DNA of 64,000 nucleotides from Bacteroidota bacterium (GTDB lineage Bacteria; Bacteroidota; Bacteroidia; NS11-12g; UBA955): NCBI GenBank assembly GCA_016787485.1, contig JAEUUL010000008.1, positions 1 to 64,000 of the forward strand, read 5' to 3'. Shown piece by piece: positions 53,960 to 63,433 of this stretch (position 1 is its first letter; each line of letters starts with the position of its first letter). The notes under the pieces were generated by a model. It saw only the letters and a program-made list of their open reading frames with translations, ran no database searches and was not told where the DNA came from. The position numbers and the translations under genes were made by a program.

Positions 53960-56434
53960 TTGAATTTGCGCCTGCTTTTTGTCTGTTTTTTTCTTGGAGC
54001 CTGCCAGTTCCTGGGTGCGCAATATGTATTTGAAGGAACCCTGCTGGATGCAAACCGGAAACCGCTGGCAGGTATTGACATACGCGAGCAGCCGGGGGGA
54101 GAAAACCTGGATATCACAGACAGTACCGGACGATTCAGCATAGCCATTCCCCGAACGGATAAATTCAGTTTTTTTGGCTATCAGGGTAATCAGAAAATAT
54201 TCGGTTACCGTCTGGATTTCACCACCGGTGTACCGGGATTGAAGAGCACCATCATTGCCGGAGACGGAATGGAGATTTTACCGGAAGTATGGGTAACTGG
54301 TGTGGGAACCAAACCTCCGTTTTCTGAAGAGATACAGCCAAGGGGATTGCAATTGACACCGGGACCGGGAGACGCAATCAGCAATTTAATCAAAACACTG
54401 GGCGGTGTAAGCAGTGGCAACGAATTGTCTACCCAATACAATGTGCGCGGAGGAAATTTCGATGAAAACCTTGTTTATGTAAACGACATAGAAATATACC
54501 GGCCACAACTGATCAGCAGCGGCCAACAGGAGGGCCTGAGTTTTATAAACGCGGGCATGGTAAAATCCCTGAAATTCAGTGCAGGAGGATTTGAAGCCCA
54601 GTATGGAGACAAAATGAGCAGTGTGCTGGATGTGGAATACGTGAATCCGGAAGTTGCAGGTGTGGAAATTACCACCGGAACCATGCTGAACACCATTACC
54701 CTGCATGGACGCAGTAAAAAACTGAGTGCCATCGGAAGTGTTCGCCATTATTCGAATACGCTGGTAACCCGGTCGCTGGATATTGGTGGCGCGTACAGCA
54801 TGAATTTTGCAGATGCCCAGGCCCTGATAAGTTGGAAACCAAAAGCACGGTGGCAAATTGACTTTCTGGGGAACATGGCACTGAACCGCTACAGCCTGCT
54901 GCCTACAAGTCGTTCCACCTCCTTCGGCACAGCTACAGAAGCCTACCAATTGTATGTATATATGGCTGGCGCTGAAAATATGCGTTACGATTATGGCATG
55001 GCAGCATTGACGATTAAACATGCCATAAACAGCCGGAAAGAACTCAAACTCATCATCAGCGCCACCGGTACAAACGAGCAGGAATTGTTTGATGTGGAAG
55101 GTGCTTATGAATTGCGCCTGCTTGATAAAGACCTGGGAAGCAAAAATGTGGGCAAACCGCTGAACACCCTCGGTTACGGGTATTATCTGGATCATGGAAG
55201 GAATGTGATGCAGAGTACCATACTCAATGTTTCTCAAATCGGCACTTTTCGAAAACCAGGAGACCGAAGGGTGATTAAATATGGCATACGGGTAAACCGG
55301 GAAATGGTGTACGACAAGTACAAAGAATGGAGATACAGCGACAGTGCGGATTACAACCGGCCCACTTTTGGATTTGCCCGCGACAGCATAATGCTGGATG
55401 ACGGTGTTTTCGCACGCAATGAATTGCAGAGTTTCCGTGTGCAGGGATTTTTGCAGGAACGTCGCCGGCTGGATAAAGAGGGAAAATTGTGGTTGGGTGC
55501 CGGAATCCGGTTCAATTGGTGGCAGGTGAACGGTCAAGGGTTTGTGACCCCGAGATTCAATCTGAGTTGGGAGCCCAATAAAATGAAAAATTTGCACCTG
55601 CCAGACAGTTTAAAGCGCAATGATATGGTTCTCAAGTTCAGCGCCGGTGCCTATTTCCAGCCTGGTTATTACAGGGAGCTGCGCGGATTTGACGGAACGT
55701 TGAACAAAAATCTGAAAGCACAGCAGGCCTATCATCTGCTTGCTGGCATGGACCGTTATTTCTACCTCTGGAAAAAACGGTTCAAATACACTTCAGAAGC
55801 CTATTACAAACAAATGCGGGAGCTTGTGCCCTATTTGTATGACAATATAAGAATACGGTATTATGCAGCAAATAACAGCGAGGGCTATGCCTGGGGAATA
55901 GACAACCGCATCAATGGCAAGTTTGTAAACAACCTAGAAAGCTGGTTTACCCTGAGTGTGCTGCAGAGCAAAGAACGCATCACTTACACAAACGAACAGG
56001 GGCAAATTGCGCAAAGTGACTGGCTGAGAAGACCCACAGACCGGCGTGTCAATTTTTCCGCCATGTTTCAGGATCAGTTGCCACGCAATCCGCGGTTCAG
56101 AATCAATCTGAACCTGATGATAGGTACGGGTATCCCCTATTATCTGGGTGGAATGGCCCGGTACTCATCTACTCCGGGTGCTATTCCGCCATACCGCAGG
56201 CTGGATATGGGTTTTAGTTATGTCCTCAGGAATGCGGCAGAAAAAAACCATAGCAAATTGCCAGTCATTAAATCGGTAAAAGATGCATGGATCAGTCTGG
56301 ATGTATTCAATGCGCTTGCCATTAACAATGTCATTTCATACAGCTGGGTAAAGGATTTCAGCAACCGCACCTATGGCGTTCCCGAATTCCTTACCGGGCG
56401 GCGGCTAAACCTGCGATTGCATCTGGAATTCTGA
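53960..56434 (+). CDS. TonB-dependent receptor with carboxypeptidase-regulatory-like N-terminal domain, TTG start
   Basis: 824 aa. Start: TTG 53960 (MNLRLLFVCFFLGACQFLGAQ), giving a proper signal peptide; the first in-frame ATG lies over 100 codons further. A CarboxypepD_reg-like domain (~22-110) precedes the plug (~120-240, 'NVRGGNFDENLVYVNDIEIYRPQLISSGQQEGLSFINAGMVKSLKFSAGGFEAQYGDKMSSVLDV'). A long barrel follows, ending 'TGRRLNLRLHLEF' with the C-terminal Phe. It imports a ligand across the outer membrane using TonB. No SusD partner is next to it, so a metal chelate or small ligand is as likely as glycan. Confidence 0.9.
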   Translation: MNLRLLFVCFFLGACQFLGAQYVFEGTLLDANRKPLAGIDIREQPGGENLDITDSTGRFSIAIPRTDKFSFFGYQGNQKIFGYRLDFTTGVPGLKSTIIAGDGMEILPEVWVTGVGTKPPFSEEIQPRGLQLTPGPGDAISNLIKTLGGVSSGNELSTQYNVRGGNFDENLVYVNDIEIYRPQLISSGQQEGLSFINAGMVKSLKFSAGGFEAQYGDKMSSVLDVEYVNPEVAGVEITTGTMLNTITLHGRSKKLSAIGSVRHYSNTLVTRSLDIGGAYSMNFADAQALISWKPKARWQIDFLGNMALNRYSLLPTSRSTSFGTATEAYQLYVYMAGAENMRYDYGMAALTIKHAINSRKELKLIISATGTNEQELFDVEGAYELRLLDKDLGSKNVGKPLNTLGYGYYLDHGRNVMQSTILNVSQIGTFRKPGDRRVIKYGIRVNREMVYDKYKEWRYSDSADYNRPTFGFARDSIMLDDGVFARNELQSFRVQGFLQERRRLDKEGKLWLGAGIRFNWWQVNGQGFVTPRFNLSWEPNKMKNLHLPDSLKRNDMVLKFSAGAYFQPGYYRELRGFDGTLNKNLKAQQAYHLLAGMDRYFYLWKKRFKYTSEAYYKQMRELVPYLYDNIRIRYYAANNSEGYAWGIDNRINGKFVNNLESWFTLSVLQSKERITYTNEQGQIAQSDWLRRPTDRRVNFSAMFQDQLPRNPRFRINLNLMIGTGIPYYLGGMARYSSTPGAIPPYRRLDMGFSYVLRNAAEKNHSKLPVIKSVKDAWISLDVFNALAINNVISYSWVKDFSNRTYGVPEFLTGRRLNLRLHLEF

Positions 56435-56494
56435 TTTTTTTTTTCTCCAAAAGGAAACATTCCGAAGATTCTGCGTTATTTAGCTACAGCAGAA

Positions 56495-57085
56495 TTGGAA
56501 ACCCACCTTTCCATATCAGATTCATATTCTTTACCAGCCAAAGACAGGGCTGAAAATGCCGAATGGACAGAAATCCAGCGGGCTATGGAGCAACTTGAGG
56601 CATTTGAGCCGCTGTATTACCGCTACTATTCCAGAATCTATGAATTTGTGCAGCGAAGAATTGCCAACACCGACGACTGTGGCGATATAACCAGCATTGT
56701 ATTTGAAAAAGCAATGAAAAATCTGCCAAAGTACAAGGCTCAGGGTTTGCCATTTGGCAACTGGCTTTTCCGTATCGCCTGGAGTGAGGTGGGAAATTAC
56801 TATCGCCAACAACAGAAAAACCGGAAAGTGTGGGTGCAATCCGAAGGGCTGCTGGAAATAGCCACCGAACTGGAAGATACAGCAGAAGAGAACAATGAAT
56901 CAAAACGGGTGCTGAAGACGCTGGAGGCTCTGGAGCCGGAAGAAATGGAATTGATCGTGATGCGGTATTTTGAAAAAAGAAGCTACGCCGAATTGGCACA
57001 AATCGTTGGAATCAACGAGAGTACCCTGCGGGTGCGAATACACAGAACGATTGAAAAATTACGAAAACAGTTGCTGAGAAAATAA
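56495..57085 (+). CDS. ECF RNA polymerase sigma factor, TTG start
   Basis: 196 aa. Region 2 ('FEPLYYRYYSRIYEFVQRRIANTDDCGDITSIVFEKAMKNLPKYK...FGNWLFRIAWSEVGNYYRQ') and region 4 ('LEPEEMELIVMRYFEKRSYAELAQIVGINESTLRVRIHRTIEKL'). The only start giving a full N-terminus is TTG 56495; an ATG at 56585 would cut into region 2. The stop is directly followed by the ATG of the next gene, so the two are coupled. Confidence 0.88.
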   Translation: METHLSISDSYSLPAKDRAENAEWTEIQRAMEQLEAFEPLYYRYYSRIYEFVQRRIANTDDCGDITSIVFEKAMKNLPKYKAQGLPFGNWLFRIAWSEVGNYYRQQQKNRKVWVQSEGLLEIATELEDTAEENNESKRVLKTLEALEPEEMELIVMRYFEKRSYAELAQIVGINESTLRVRIHRTIEKLRKQLLRK

Positions 57086-58432
57086 ATGATGACAAAATAC
57101 GACTTTGATATAGACCCTGCTCCCAGACCAGCGCCCCCTGCACCCGATTTTAAAAAGGTGCTGAAAAGGGCCCGTGGGCAAGGGAATTCTCTGTGGGGGA
57201 ATATGCAATATCCGCTGCTGGGGATAGCGGTTATTGGCGCTGTGTTACTGCTCCGTCAGGCCTTTACAGATAAAAATACTGTGACCAGCAATGCGGTATC
57301 TGTTGCAAGTAATACCCAAATCCCTTCTTCAATCCAATCAAATGGAATGGCGCAACAAAAAGAAAATCCTGCACCTGGCCATTCCGCAGCTTATCCGGCA
57401 ATGGAGTCTGTGCCAATGGAAAGCAAAGACCCGATTCCGGTGCTGGAACAATCCCTGTCTGAAACTGAAATCAGGCGGGAATCATTCAGTTTGCCGGCAA
57501 AAACCCAGGACCGCATTTACCGGGCAGACCCTGTGCCCTATGACACCATTGTTTTTCTTGCAGAGGCAGGATATGAAGGCAGCCTGAGGAATGGAAGCTA
57601 TGTATCTGTAGAACCCGGTTCTTTAAAACTGCCCGGGAATTCGGATGCATCAGGAAAAGTTCTGTTTCTGTACCGCGATATCCGCAGTATTGGCGCGCAA
57701 ATAGCCTTGTCACTGCCATCAGTTACTGACAGTGCAGGCAATGAATACTTATTGGAAAACAATGGCTCATTTGAGGTAAGAATTGAGCAAAACGGAACTG
57801 CCCTGCATACAACACCTGCCAGTCCGTTGAGCCTTCAGTACAAACCCATCCATACCCATAAAAAAGCAGCCCCTTTTGTACTGGAAAACGAAACCGGACA
57901 TTGGATACAAATACCCGGTACCGATGAAAAAGCAGGCAATAAACTGGTTTCTGAAAGGTATGTAGATGTAAAAAATCCCATACTGCGTGCATTTGGATAT
58001 ACCCGGCGCACCGAACGTGTAGTAGCAGGCAGCGAAAATCTGCATCGAAACAAAGAGAGTGCCTTTCTTCTGACGCATGGTGGATATTTTGCCTGTGGCG
58101 GACTCCTGCACCTTAAAAACCCGGTTATTTCTCAGGTGGAAATGCCCACAGTGGGCGAGGTCTCTGTAAAAGGACTCCTGCTCTATCCGAAGCACAGAAC
58201 AACGATGACTGTGCAATCCGGTACGGCCCAGAATATAGCCCTTGGCCAGGGTGAAACCTATGTAGCATTGTTTCAGGCGCCAAACGGCAGTTGGTATGCA
58301 AGCTATAATTCCTACCTGCCGCGCAGCACCCAAAATTCGCGGTTGCAAACCTTAAAAATCACACATACAGCGGCAAGGCTGAATTCTCTGGCAGAATGGA
58401 ATGCTTTTTTGCAGAGTATGGGAATACAGTAA
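57086..58432 (+). CDS. Putative membrane anti-sigma protein with large periplasmic part
   Basis: 448 aa. A short cytoplasmic N-terminus ('MMTKYDFDIDPAPRPAPPAPDFKKVLKRARGQG') precedes one TM segment (~43-60, 'YPLLGIAVIGAVLLLRQAF'). About 380 periplasmic residues follow, with beta-rich stretches ('LPGNSDASGKVLFLYRDIRSIGAQIALSL'). ATG lies directly after the ECF stop. Layout and position suggest an anti-sigma or sigma-linked sensor, although the N-terminus is shorter than usual and no known anti-sigma domain is visible. Confidence 0.65.
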   Translation: MMTKYDFDIDPAPRPAPPAPDFKKVLKRARGQGNSLWGNMQYPLLGIAVIGAVLLLRQAFTDKNTVTSNAVSVASNTQIPSSIQSNGMAQQKENPAPGHSAAYPAMESVPMESKDPIPVLEQSLSETEIRRESFSLPAKTQDRIYRADPVPYDTIVFLAEAGYEGSLRNGSYVSVEPGSLKLPGNSDASGKVLFLYRDIRSIGAQIALSLPSVTDSAGNEYLLENNGSFEVRIEQNGTALHTTPASPLSLQYKPIHTHKKAAPFVLENETGHWIQIPGTDEKAGNKLVSERYVDVKNPILRAFGYTRRTERVVAGSENLHRNKESAFLLTHGGYFACGGLLHLKNPVISQVEMPTVGEVSVKGLLLYPKHRTTMTVQSGTAQNIALGQGETYVALFQAPNGSWYASYNSYLPRSTQNSRLQTLKITHTAARLNSLAEWNAFLQSMGIQ

Positions 58433-58434
58433 GT

Positions 58435-59919
58435 TTACCGGAATAATACCACAGGCCCCCGCCGGTTTTCCGCTTTTCCGGTGATTCCATGTGTATATTG
58501 GGCAACATAATAATAAGTTCCATCCGGGACAGACTTTCCGCGAAAATTACCATCCCATGCAAAGCGGGAATCCTGGGATGAAAAAACTTCCACACCCCAA
58601 CGGCTGAATATGCGAATGCGAAAATCCCTGAGCTGAATTTGCTCGTTGTACGAAAAAAAGAATCCGTCATTCACAAAGTCTCCATTGGGAGTAAATGCGG
58701 TGGGTATGTAAACTTCCAGGTTCAGCGGATATGGGAGAGAAAAAAAACTGAAGGTATCGGTACTATTTATCCTCTGCTCCATAACCACATCCGGCCAGCC
58801 GTAAAAATTTTGACTTATTGTATCCGGCAGTCTTTTCATTCGTAAATCGCAATCTGAGCCAGTTAACGATGGTTTTTCAATAACCGTGTATCCAACGTTT
58901 CTTATATTTATGTATATTTTATCATTATTACCGTATACAAATTTCGGTGGAGGGTATACGTTTACATCAGAAGGGATACATTTTGTTGAAAATGTACTGC
59001 TTGCCAAGCCAGATAGGAGACTTAATACACTGATTTGTTTTATTGAATCCCATGATGCACCAGTGCCGCCTCCATAAAAATAAAAATAAACCAAATTACC
59101 CGTACTATCAAAACACATCGATATTGTTCTGGGGTGATTTAATTGAACAAGTTTTCTAAATCCAATATTACCCGTTTCTGAATTAAAATTCATGCATAAT
59201 ATTTTATTATTTAAGTCAGGTCTTCCATTGATATCAAATGTACAATAAAAAAAGAATTTTCCCAATGGATGAAAATGCAAACCTGATGCGCCATTTTGAT
59301 ACTCTTTAGTATGCTTTAAATTTGACGTTACTGACTTCAATGATCTTAACTCTACTGCATGCCATAGGTCAGAATCTACTTTTCTAAATATTGCCCATAT
59401 TTTGCCGTTGGCAAACTTCATAGCAGTCATGCTTTCATCCAAGCTATCCTGAATTATTGAAGGATAAACATTAAAATCCACCCTATTTGGATGAACTTTA
59501 ACTATATTCAATGTGAACGACCAATCTGAATTGGTACTCATTGATTTCCCTAAAAAATATATTGTATCTGTTGCTGTGTCATGATAACAAATTGAAGCCT
59601 GATAGCAACTGCCGTTTCCACCCCTTGCCGGTGTAAAAATTGGACTGTCGCTGCGCTTGTACAATACCCCACCACTGGGGTAAAAGTATCTTAATGAGTC
59701 AGCATTATCAAAGTATGAAGCAGTTGACTCCGATCCCAGATTAATATCTGGTGGATATTTGAGCTTCCAGTTGCGCAGTTCAAGCCCTGTATCATGCACA
59801 ATGCATTTATAGTCGCCACTCCACCATGTACGCAGGGGCTGTGCGGTTGCTTTTTGCATATAGACAATGCCGCCAATCATGGTGGCAACATAGTATAATA
59901 AATGGCTCTTATTTTTCAA
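58435..59919 (-). CDS. Secreted protein with CHU_C (gliding-motility-associated) T9SS sorting domain
   Basis: 494 aa. N-terminal signal/anchor 'MKNKSHLLYYVATMIGGIVYMQKATAQ'. The middle part is propeller-like ('YFYPSGGVLYKRSDSPIFTPARGG', 'AVELRSLKSVTSNLKHTKEYQNGASGLHFHPLGKFFFYCTFD'). The C-terminal ~95 residues are the CHU_C sorting domain ('VYIPTAFTPNGDFVNDGFFFSYNEQIQLRDFRIRIFSRWGVEVFSSQ...PDGTYYYVAQY'). It overlaps by 11 nt the upstream gene, so the two are cotranscribed and may act together. Function unknown. Confidence 0.82.
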   Translation of the reverse strand: MKNKSHLLYYVATMIGGIVYMQKATAQPLRTWWSGDYKCIVHDTGLELRNWKLKYPPDINLGSESTASYFDNADSLRYFYPSGGVLYKRSDSPIFTPARGGNGSCYQASICYHDTATDTIYFLGKSMSTNSDWSFTLNIVKVHPNRVDFNVYPSIIQDSLDESMTAMKFANGKIWAIFRKVDSDLWHAVELRSLKSVTSNLKHTKEYQNGASGLHFHPLGKFFFYCTFDINGRPDLNNKILCMNFNSETGNIGFRKLVQLNHPRTISMCFDSTGNLVYFYFYGGGTGASWDSIKQISVLSLLSGLASSTFSTKCIPSDVNVYPPPKFVYGNNDKIYINIRNVGYTVIEKPSLTGSDCDLRMKRLPDTISQNFYGWPDVVMEQRINSTDTFSFFSLPYPLNLEVYIPTAFTPNGDFVNDGFFFSYNEQIQLRDFRIRIFSRWGVEVFSSQDSRFAWDGNFRGKSVPDGTYYYVAQYTHGITGKAENRRGPVVLFR

Positions 59920-62900
59920 AATAAATGAGCATTTCTCCGGGATTATTCCCGTTTCTGGAAATGTTTACCGACGCAGCACTTTTATAATTCGCAGGATTGC
60001 AATTGGCCTGATACATCCAGGACCATACCTTGTGGCTGCAAATGCAGTTCTTTTGTAAAAGGGCACCGTGAATTCTGGAATTCTTGTCTGCGCTGGTACA
60101 TACCGATGCATGGCTCCAATGAGAGGGCGTGCAATAATTGCCCCCGGATTGTAAATTGTAACAGGTATTCTGGTTTCCCTGGCTGTGATTTTCATACCAG
60201 GCCCGTATAAATTTCACCTTCTGCTGACCTATACACACCAGGCAATTCTCTGGCTTTGTAAATGTAACATGAAATGGTGTATTTGAGATGTACAGTTTGT
60301 CAAATACCGAATCGCAATTTTTCATTTGGAGTTGTATGAGATTGGCCTGTCCACTGGCAATATTACTGAGTAATTTTTCTTTCGGGATTTTTATCTCTCC
60401 TTGTGCAAATCCTGTATTGCTGAAGCCATAAGCCAGTGGCATACGTGTCCCATTGGATCCACCCCAGCGGGTAAAGGAAGATATCATATATTCATTGATA
60501 TTGTATCTGCTATTGGGGTCAGACGTATTCAGATAATTGACCACCCAATCATTGTTTCCCATATCGCAAAGACTTACCGGCATTTTCAGACTATCAATAG
60601 GTCCCCACATGCGGTCCAGTTTGTCTATGATTGTGGTAACGGTATCATTGCCGCATCCGTTCGACACCACAAGCATCCAGGTATCCTTTTTAAGCGGACG
60701 GTATTCATAACAGCGGGTACTTACAGTAAGGGCATTAGTGCCCATCCGGTGCCATTTATAGGTTAATGCAGCACTTACATTGGCAACAGCAGACCCGCAA
60801 AGTGTTATGTTACATTTTGTTGTATCCACCGTAATATTTCCATTTGCGGGCTGGCTGCTGATAACCACGGCCTGAGAATCTGTGCAATTGCTGGAATCCG
60901 TTACATGAACCCAATAAGTCAGTGGCCCGTTCAAAATCGTACAATTGGGATTGAAGCTGCCACAGCTGAATACCGGTTGTGCAATATTTATGGCTGACAG
61001 GCAGGCAGCAGAGGTGCCGGCACCCCGCCAGGTATAAGTGAAACCTGCTTTTGTGGGTTGACCTAACTGGATGCTGCAATTCCAGTTAGGACAGCAATAA
61101 GGTCCGCTGTTTACTTTGGGCGGGCAGGTTATGGAAATGTCTTTGAAAGCAGTATCCCAGTCACAGCAGTCATTTTTTGTCAATAATATTATACGGTAGC
61201 GGTCTCCGCACCTGGAGAAAAATCCATTGTTGTTTAAACAGGTTTTTATATTCGGGTTTCCTGGCGCTGCATAACAGATTCCATCCTGATTATATAATAG
61301 TCTTTCTGGCAGGGTTCCGGTAGTGTCCAATTGCCATATTTCCCAACGGTAATCTTTAAAATACTGAGAGTTACCTGAATTAACAATGATATCTTCGTTT
61401 TTGCAATATTTAGTTTTACTGGTAGAAATACGCGGGTCTGTGCCATTGGTCACACAAAAATCTACCCAGGCCATGGTTTTGTGATTTCCGCCACCTGTAA
61501 GTGAAGGCATACAGGATGCAACCAGAATATCCATGGTAACCGTTTTGTTTTTATACGCACTCAGGTCCAGGGTTCTGCATTTCCAAAGAATGCGCTTGCG
61601 CTGGCTGTTACCAGTACCTAAATAATCTGGGCAATCGGATTCGCGATCAGATAGTCCACTGTGGTTAATCAATGGCTCTCCAATCGCGTCATTCTTATTT
61701 GCAGCAGTGCCATTATACACCTTTACCTGAAAAAAGTTCTTTTTCCAGTATTCCTCCTGCAGTGCGCTGTGGTCATTGGGACCTTCGCTTACTAAGGCGT
61801 ACCAGATCTTTACATATTGTGTATTGTTGCTCACGGTCCAGGTTTTGCGCATACTCACGCTGTTCTTGTTCATTCCTGAACTCAAAGAACCCAGCTGTGC
61901 ACAGCCATTTCCAAACCTGCCATCATTCGGTGGTGCATTTGACCCCAAATCTGTGCTATTGCCTGAATTGAAAATATTCAAATAATCATAAAGAGGGTTA
62001 GCATTGGGAGAATAGATTTCACCATTTCTTCTAGCGGATGACGTAATTTCACCTTTAAAACCAAGCCATGCATTCGCCTTCAAGTCTCCATTTTCAAACC
62101 CGGTAAATACCCTGCAATAATCAGGATCCGGGGGACTGGGTGTTCCCATCAGGTCATTGTCTGCCCATTCATAGGCAGAGTCAGCATAAAACCCATGGGT
62201 TAAATAAAAAGAATCATCAGAAACGGTAAAGAAAAACAAATCACTACGCCCATCATTTATACCAACTTTGTCCCAAGTTTGGGACCGACATTCCACTTGC
62301 CAGTAGTAGTATTTACCGGGGGAAAAATTCACTTTACCCTGAGGTATTTTATAGTGATAAGCGTGGTAACTTGTGTCAGTAAAGAAAGGAATACTGTCCT
62401 GAAATGCCTTATCGGACCCGGCACTGTCCCTTTGCCAGAGGTTAATTATATATTTCAGTCCGGAATATTGCTCTTTATCTGCATTACCATATCCAAAATG
62501 TAGTCTGGGGGTCTGATTTACATGCAAAGTTGTGGCGCACAATGGATAATAATTTACGGGATTGGAAATGCTATCCATCCAGAATGTAAAACTATCAGCA
62601 CATTTTAAAGCTCCACTGAGTTCATTCATTGAAATATAGAATTTAAATTGACCCGGCGGAAATTCATTCTTGTTTTTGGCATAATGATAGAACCAACTGT
62701 CCAGCATAACATTGGCATAAGAAGTTATATCGGGCAAATAAAATCTTTTGTAAGAATTTGCCGTAATCCGCACCGTGTCTTCAGGAAGATTATTGGCAAA
62801 AAGGGGATCGGTGCTTTCTGTTTTACTCACCCTGAAATACCAGGTACCAGTGAAGGCACTTATTGAATTGTTTTTTACAGAAAAACCCAATTTTGCAGTA

Positions 62901-63052
62901 TCCTCAAACCAACGATGGTATTGGTTCGGTAATTTAACAGAGTGCTTTATCTGTAATTGAATTCCCTGAGAATACCCCCCCCCAGCAAATGCTATGCCGA
63001 AGAGGACCGCAAAATGAGAAATTTTGCAATTTGATTTGATGCTGTTTTTCAT
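59909..63052 (-). CDS. Large secreted protein of unknown function, upstream partner of the CHU_C protein
   Basis: 1047 aa with a signal peptide (MKNSIKSNCKISHFAVLFGIAFAGGGYSQG). Beta-rich body with PKD/Ig-like stretches ('FTFWMDSISNPVNYYPLCATTL', 'YYWQVECRSQTWDKVGINDGRSDLFFFTVSD'), many Cys residues, and a 'CPPKVNSGPYCCPNWNCSIQLGQPTKAGFTYTWRG' stretch of PKD-like type. The C-terminus ('SAASVNISRNGNNPGEMLIYFEK') shows no recognisable T9SS domain. It overlaps the CHU_C gene. Function not recognised. Confidence 0.75.
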   Translation of the reverse strand: MKNSIKSNCKISHFAVLFGIAFAGGGYSQGIQLQIKHSVKLPNQYHRWFEDTAKLGFSVKNNSISAFTGTWYFRVSKTESTDPLFANNLPEDTVRITANSYKRFYLPDITSYANVMLDSWFYHYAKNKNEFPPGQFKFYISMNELSGALKCADSFTFWMDSISNPVNYYPLCATTLHVNQTPRLHFGYGNADKEQYSGLKYIINLWQRDSAGSDKAFQDSIPFFTDTSYHAYHYKIPQGKVNFSPGKYYYWQVECRSQTWDKVGINDGRSDLFFFTVSDDSFYLTHGFYADSAYEWADNDLMGTPSPPDPDYCRVFTGFENGDLKANAWLGFKGEITSSARRNGEIYSPNANPLYDYLNIFNSGNSTDLGSNAPPNDGRFGNGCAQLGSLSSGMNKNSVSMRKTWTVSNNTQYVKIWYALVSEGPNDHSALQEEYWKKNFFQVKVYNGTAANKNDAIGEPLINHSGLSDRESDCPDYLGTGNSQRKRILWKCRTLDLSAYKNKTVTMDILVASCMPSLTGGGNHKTMAWVDFCVTNGTDPRISTSKTKYCKNEDIIVNSGNSQYFKDYRWEIWQLDTTGTLPERLLYNQDGICYAAPGNPNIKTCLNNNGFFSRCGDRYRIILLTKNDCCDWDTAFKDISITCPPKVNSGPYCCPNWNCSIQLGQPTKAGFTYTWRGAGTSAACLSAINIAQPVFSCGSFNPNCTILNGPLTYWVHVTDSSNCTDSQAVVISSQPANGNITVDTTKCNITLCGSAVANVSAALTYKWHRMGTNALTVSTRCYEYRPLKKDTWMLVVSNGCGNDTVTTIIDKLDRMWGPIDSLKMPVSLCDMGNNDWVVNYLNTSDPNSRYNINEYMISSFTRWGGSNGTRMPLAYGFSNTGFAQGEIKIPKEKLLSNIASGQANLIQLQMKNCDSVFDKLYISNTPFHVTFTKPENCLVCIGQQKVKFIRAWYENHSQGNQNTCYNLQSGGNYCTPSHWSHASVCTSADKNSRIHGALLQKNCICSHKVWSWMYQANCNPANYKSAASVNISRNGNNPGEMLIYFEK

Positions 63053-63361
63053 GCCTTTTGACCTCTTGTGGGTTTAGACAAATAAAAATCAAAAAAATGA
63101 GAAAAACAAGTTAATAAATACCTGAAGTTTCATTGTTCGGTGATTTTAATAATTACATAAGTCACATCACTGCTGTAAAAAGATTCTCAGAAGCATCTTG
63201 AAAGTCACATTAAGACTGTTTGACTGGAATAAATCTCTGCGATGTCTGATTTGCGAGGTCTGTAAAAATAAAATAACTTACGAAGAACTGCAATTGAGGT
63301 TTATTATATAATCAACTTATTGACAATCATCTATTTAAAATATTAATTAATTGCTCCTGAA
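63053..63361. other. AT-rich intergenic region without a recognised feature
   Basis: About 309 nt, strongly AT-rich, between the 1047-aa gene and the terminator of the coiled-coil gene. It should hold the promoter of the minus-strand gene, but no clear TAnnTTTG was seen. No RNA-like structure was noticed. Confidence 0.5.
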
Positions 63362-63395
63362 ACGAAGAAAGCCGGTTTAACCCGGCTTTCTTCGT
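63362..63395 (-). terminator. Strong terminator hairpin downstream of the coiled-coil gene
   Basis: Perfect 14-bp stem ACGAAGAAAGCCGG (63362-63375) / CCGGCTTTCTTCGT (63382-63395) with a 6-nt loop. It lies about 40 nt after the stop of the minus-strand gene. The T-run is interrupted, so rho-independent action is likely but weaker. Confidence 0.7.
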
Positions 63396-63433
63396 ATGAA
63401 TGGCACAATAACTTATGCCTGTGACTCATTTCT

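Noticed and set aside
54386-55597. 403-codon open frame antisense to the TonB-dependent receptor
   Set aside because: The receptor is supported by plug and barrel motifs on the + strand; the antisense frame has no start context or domain.
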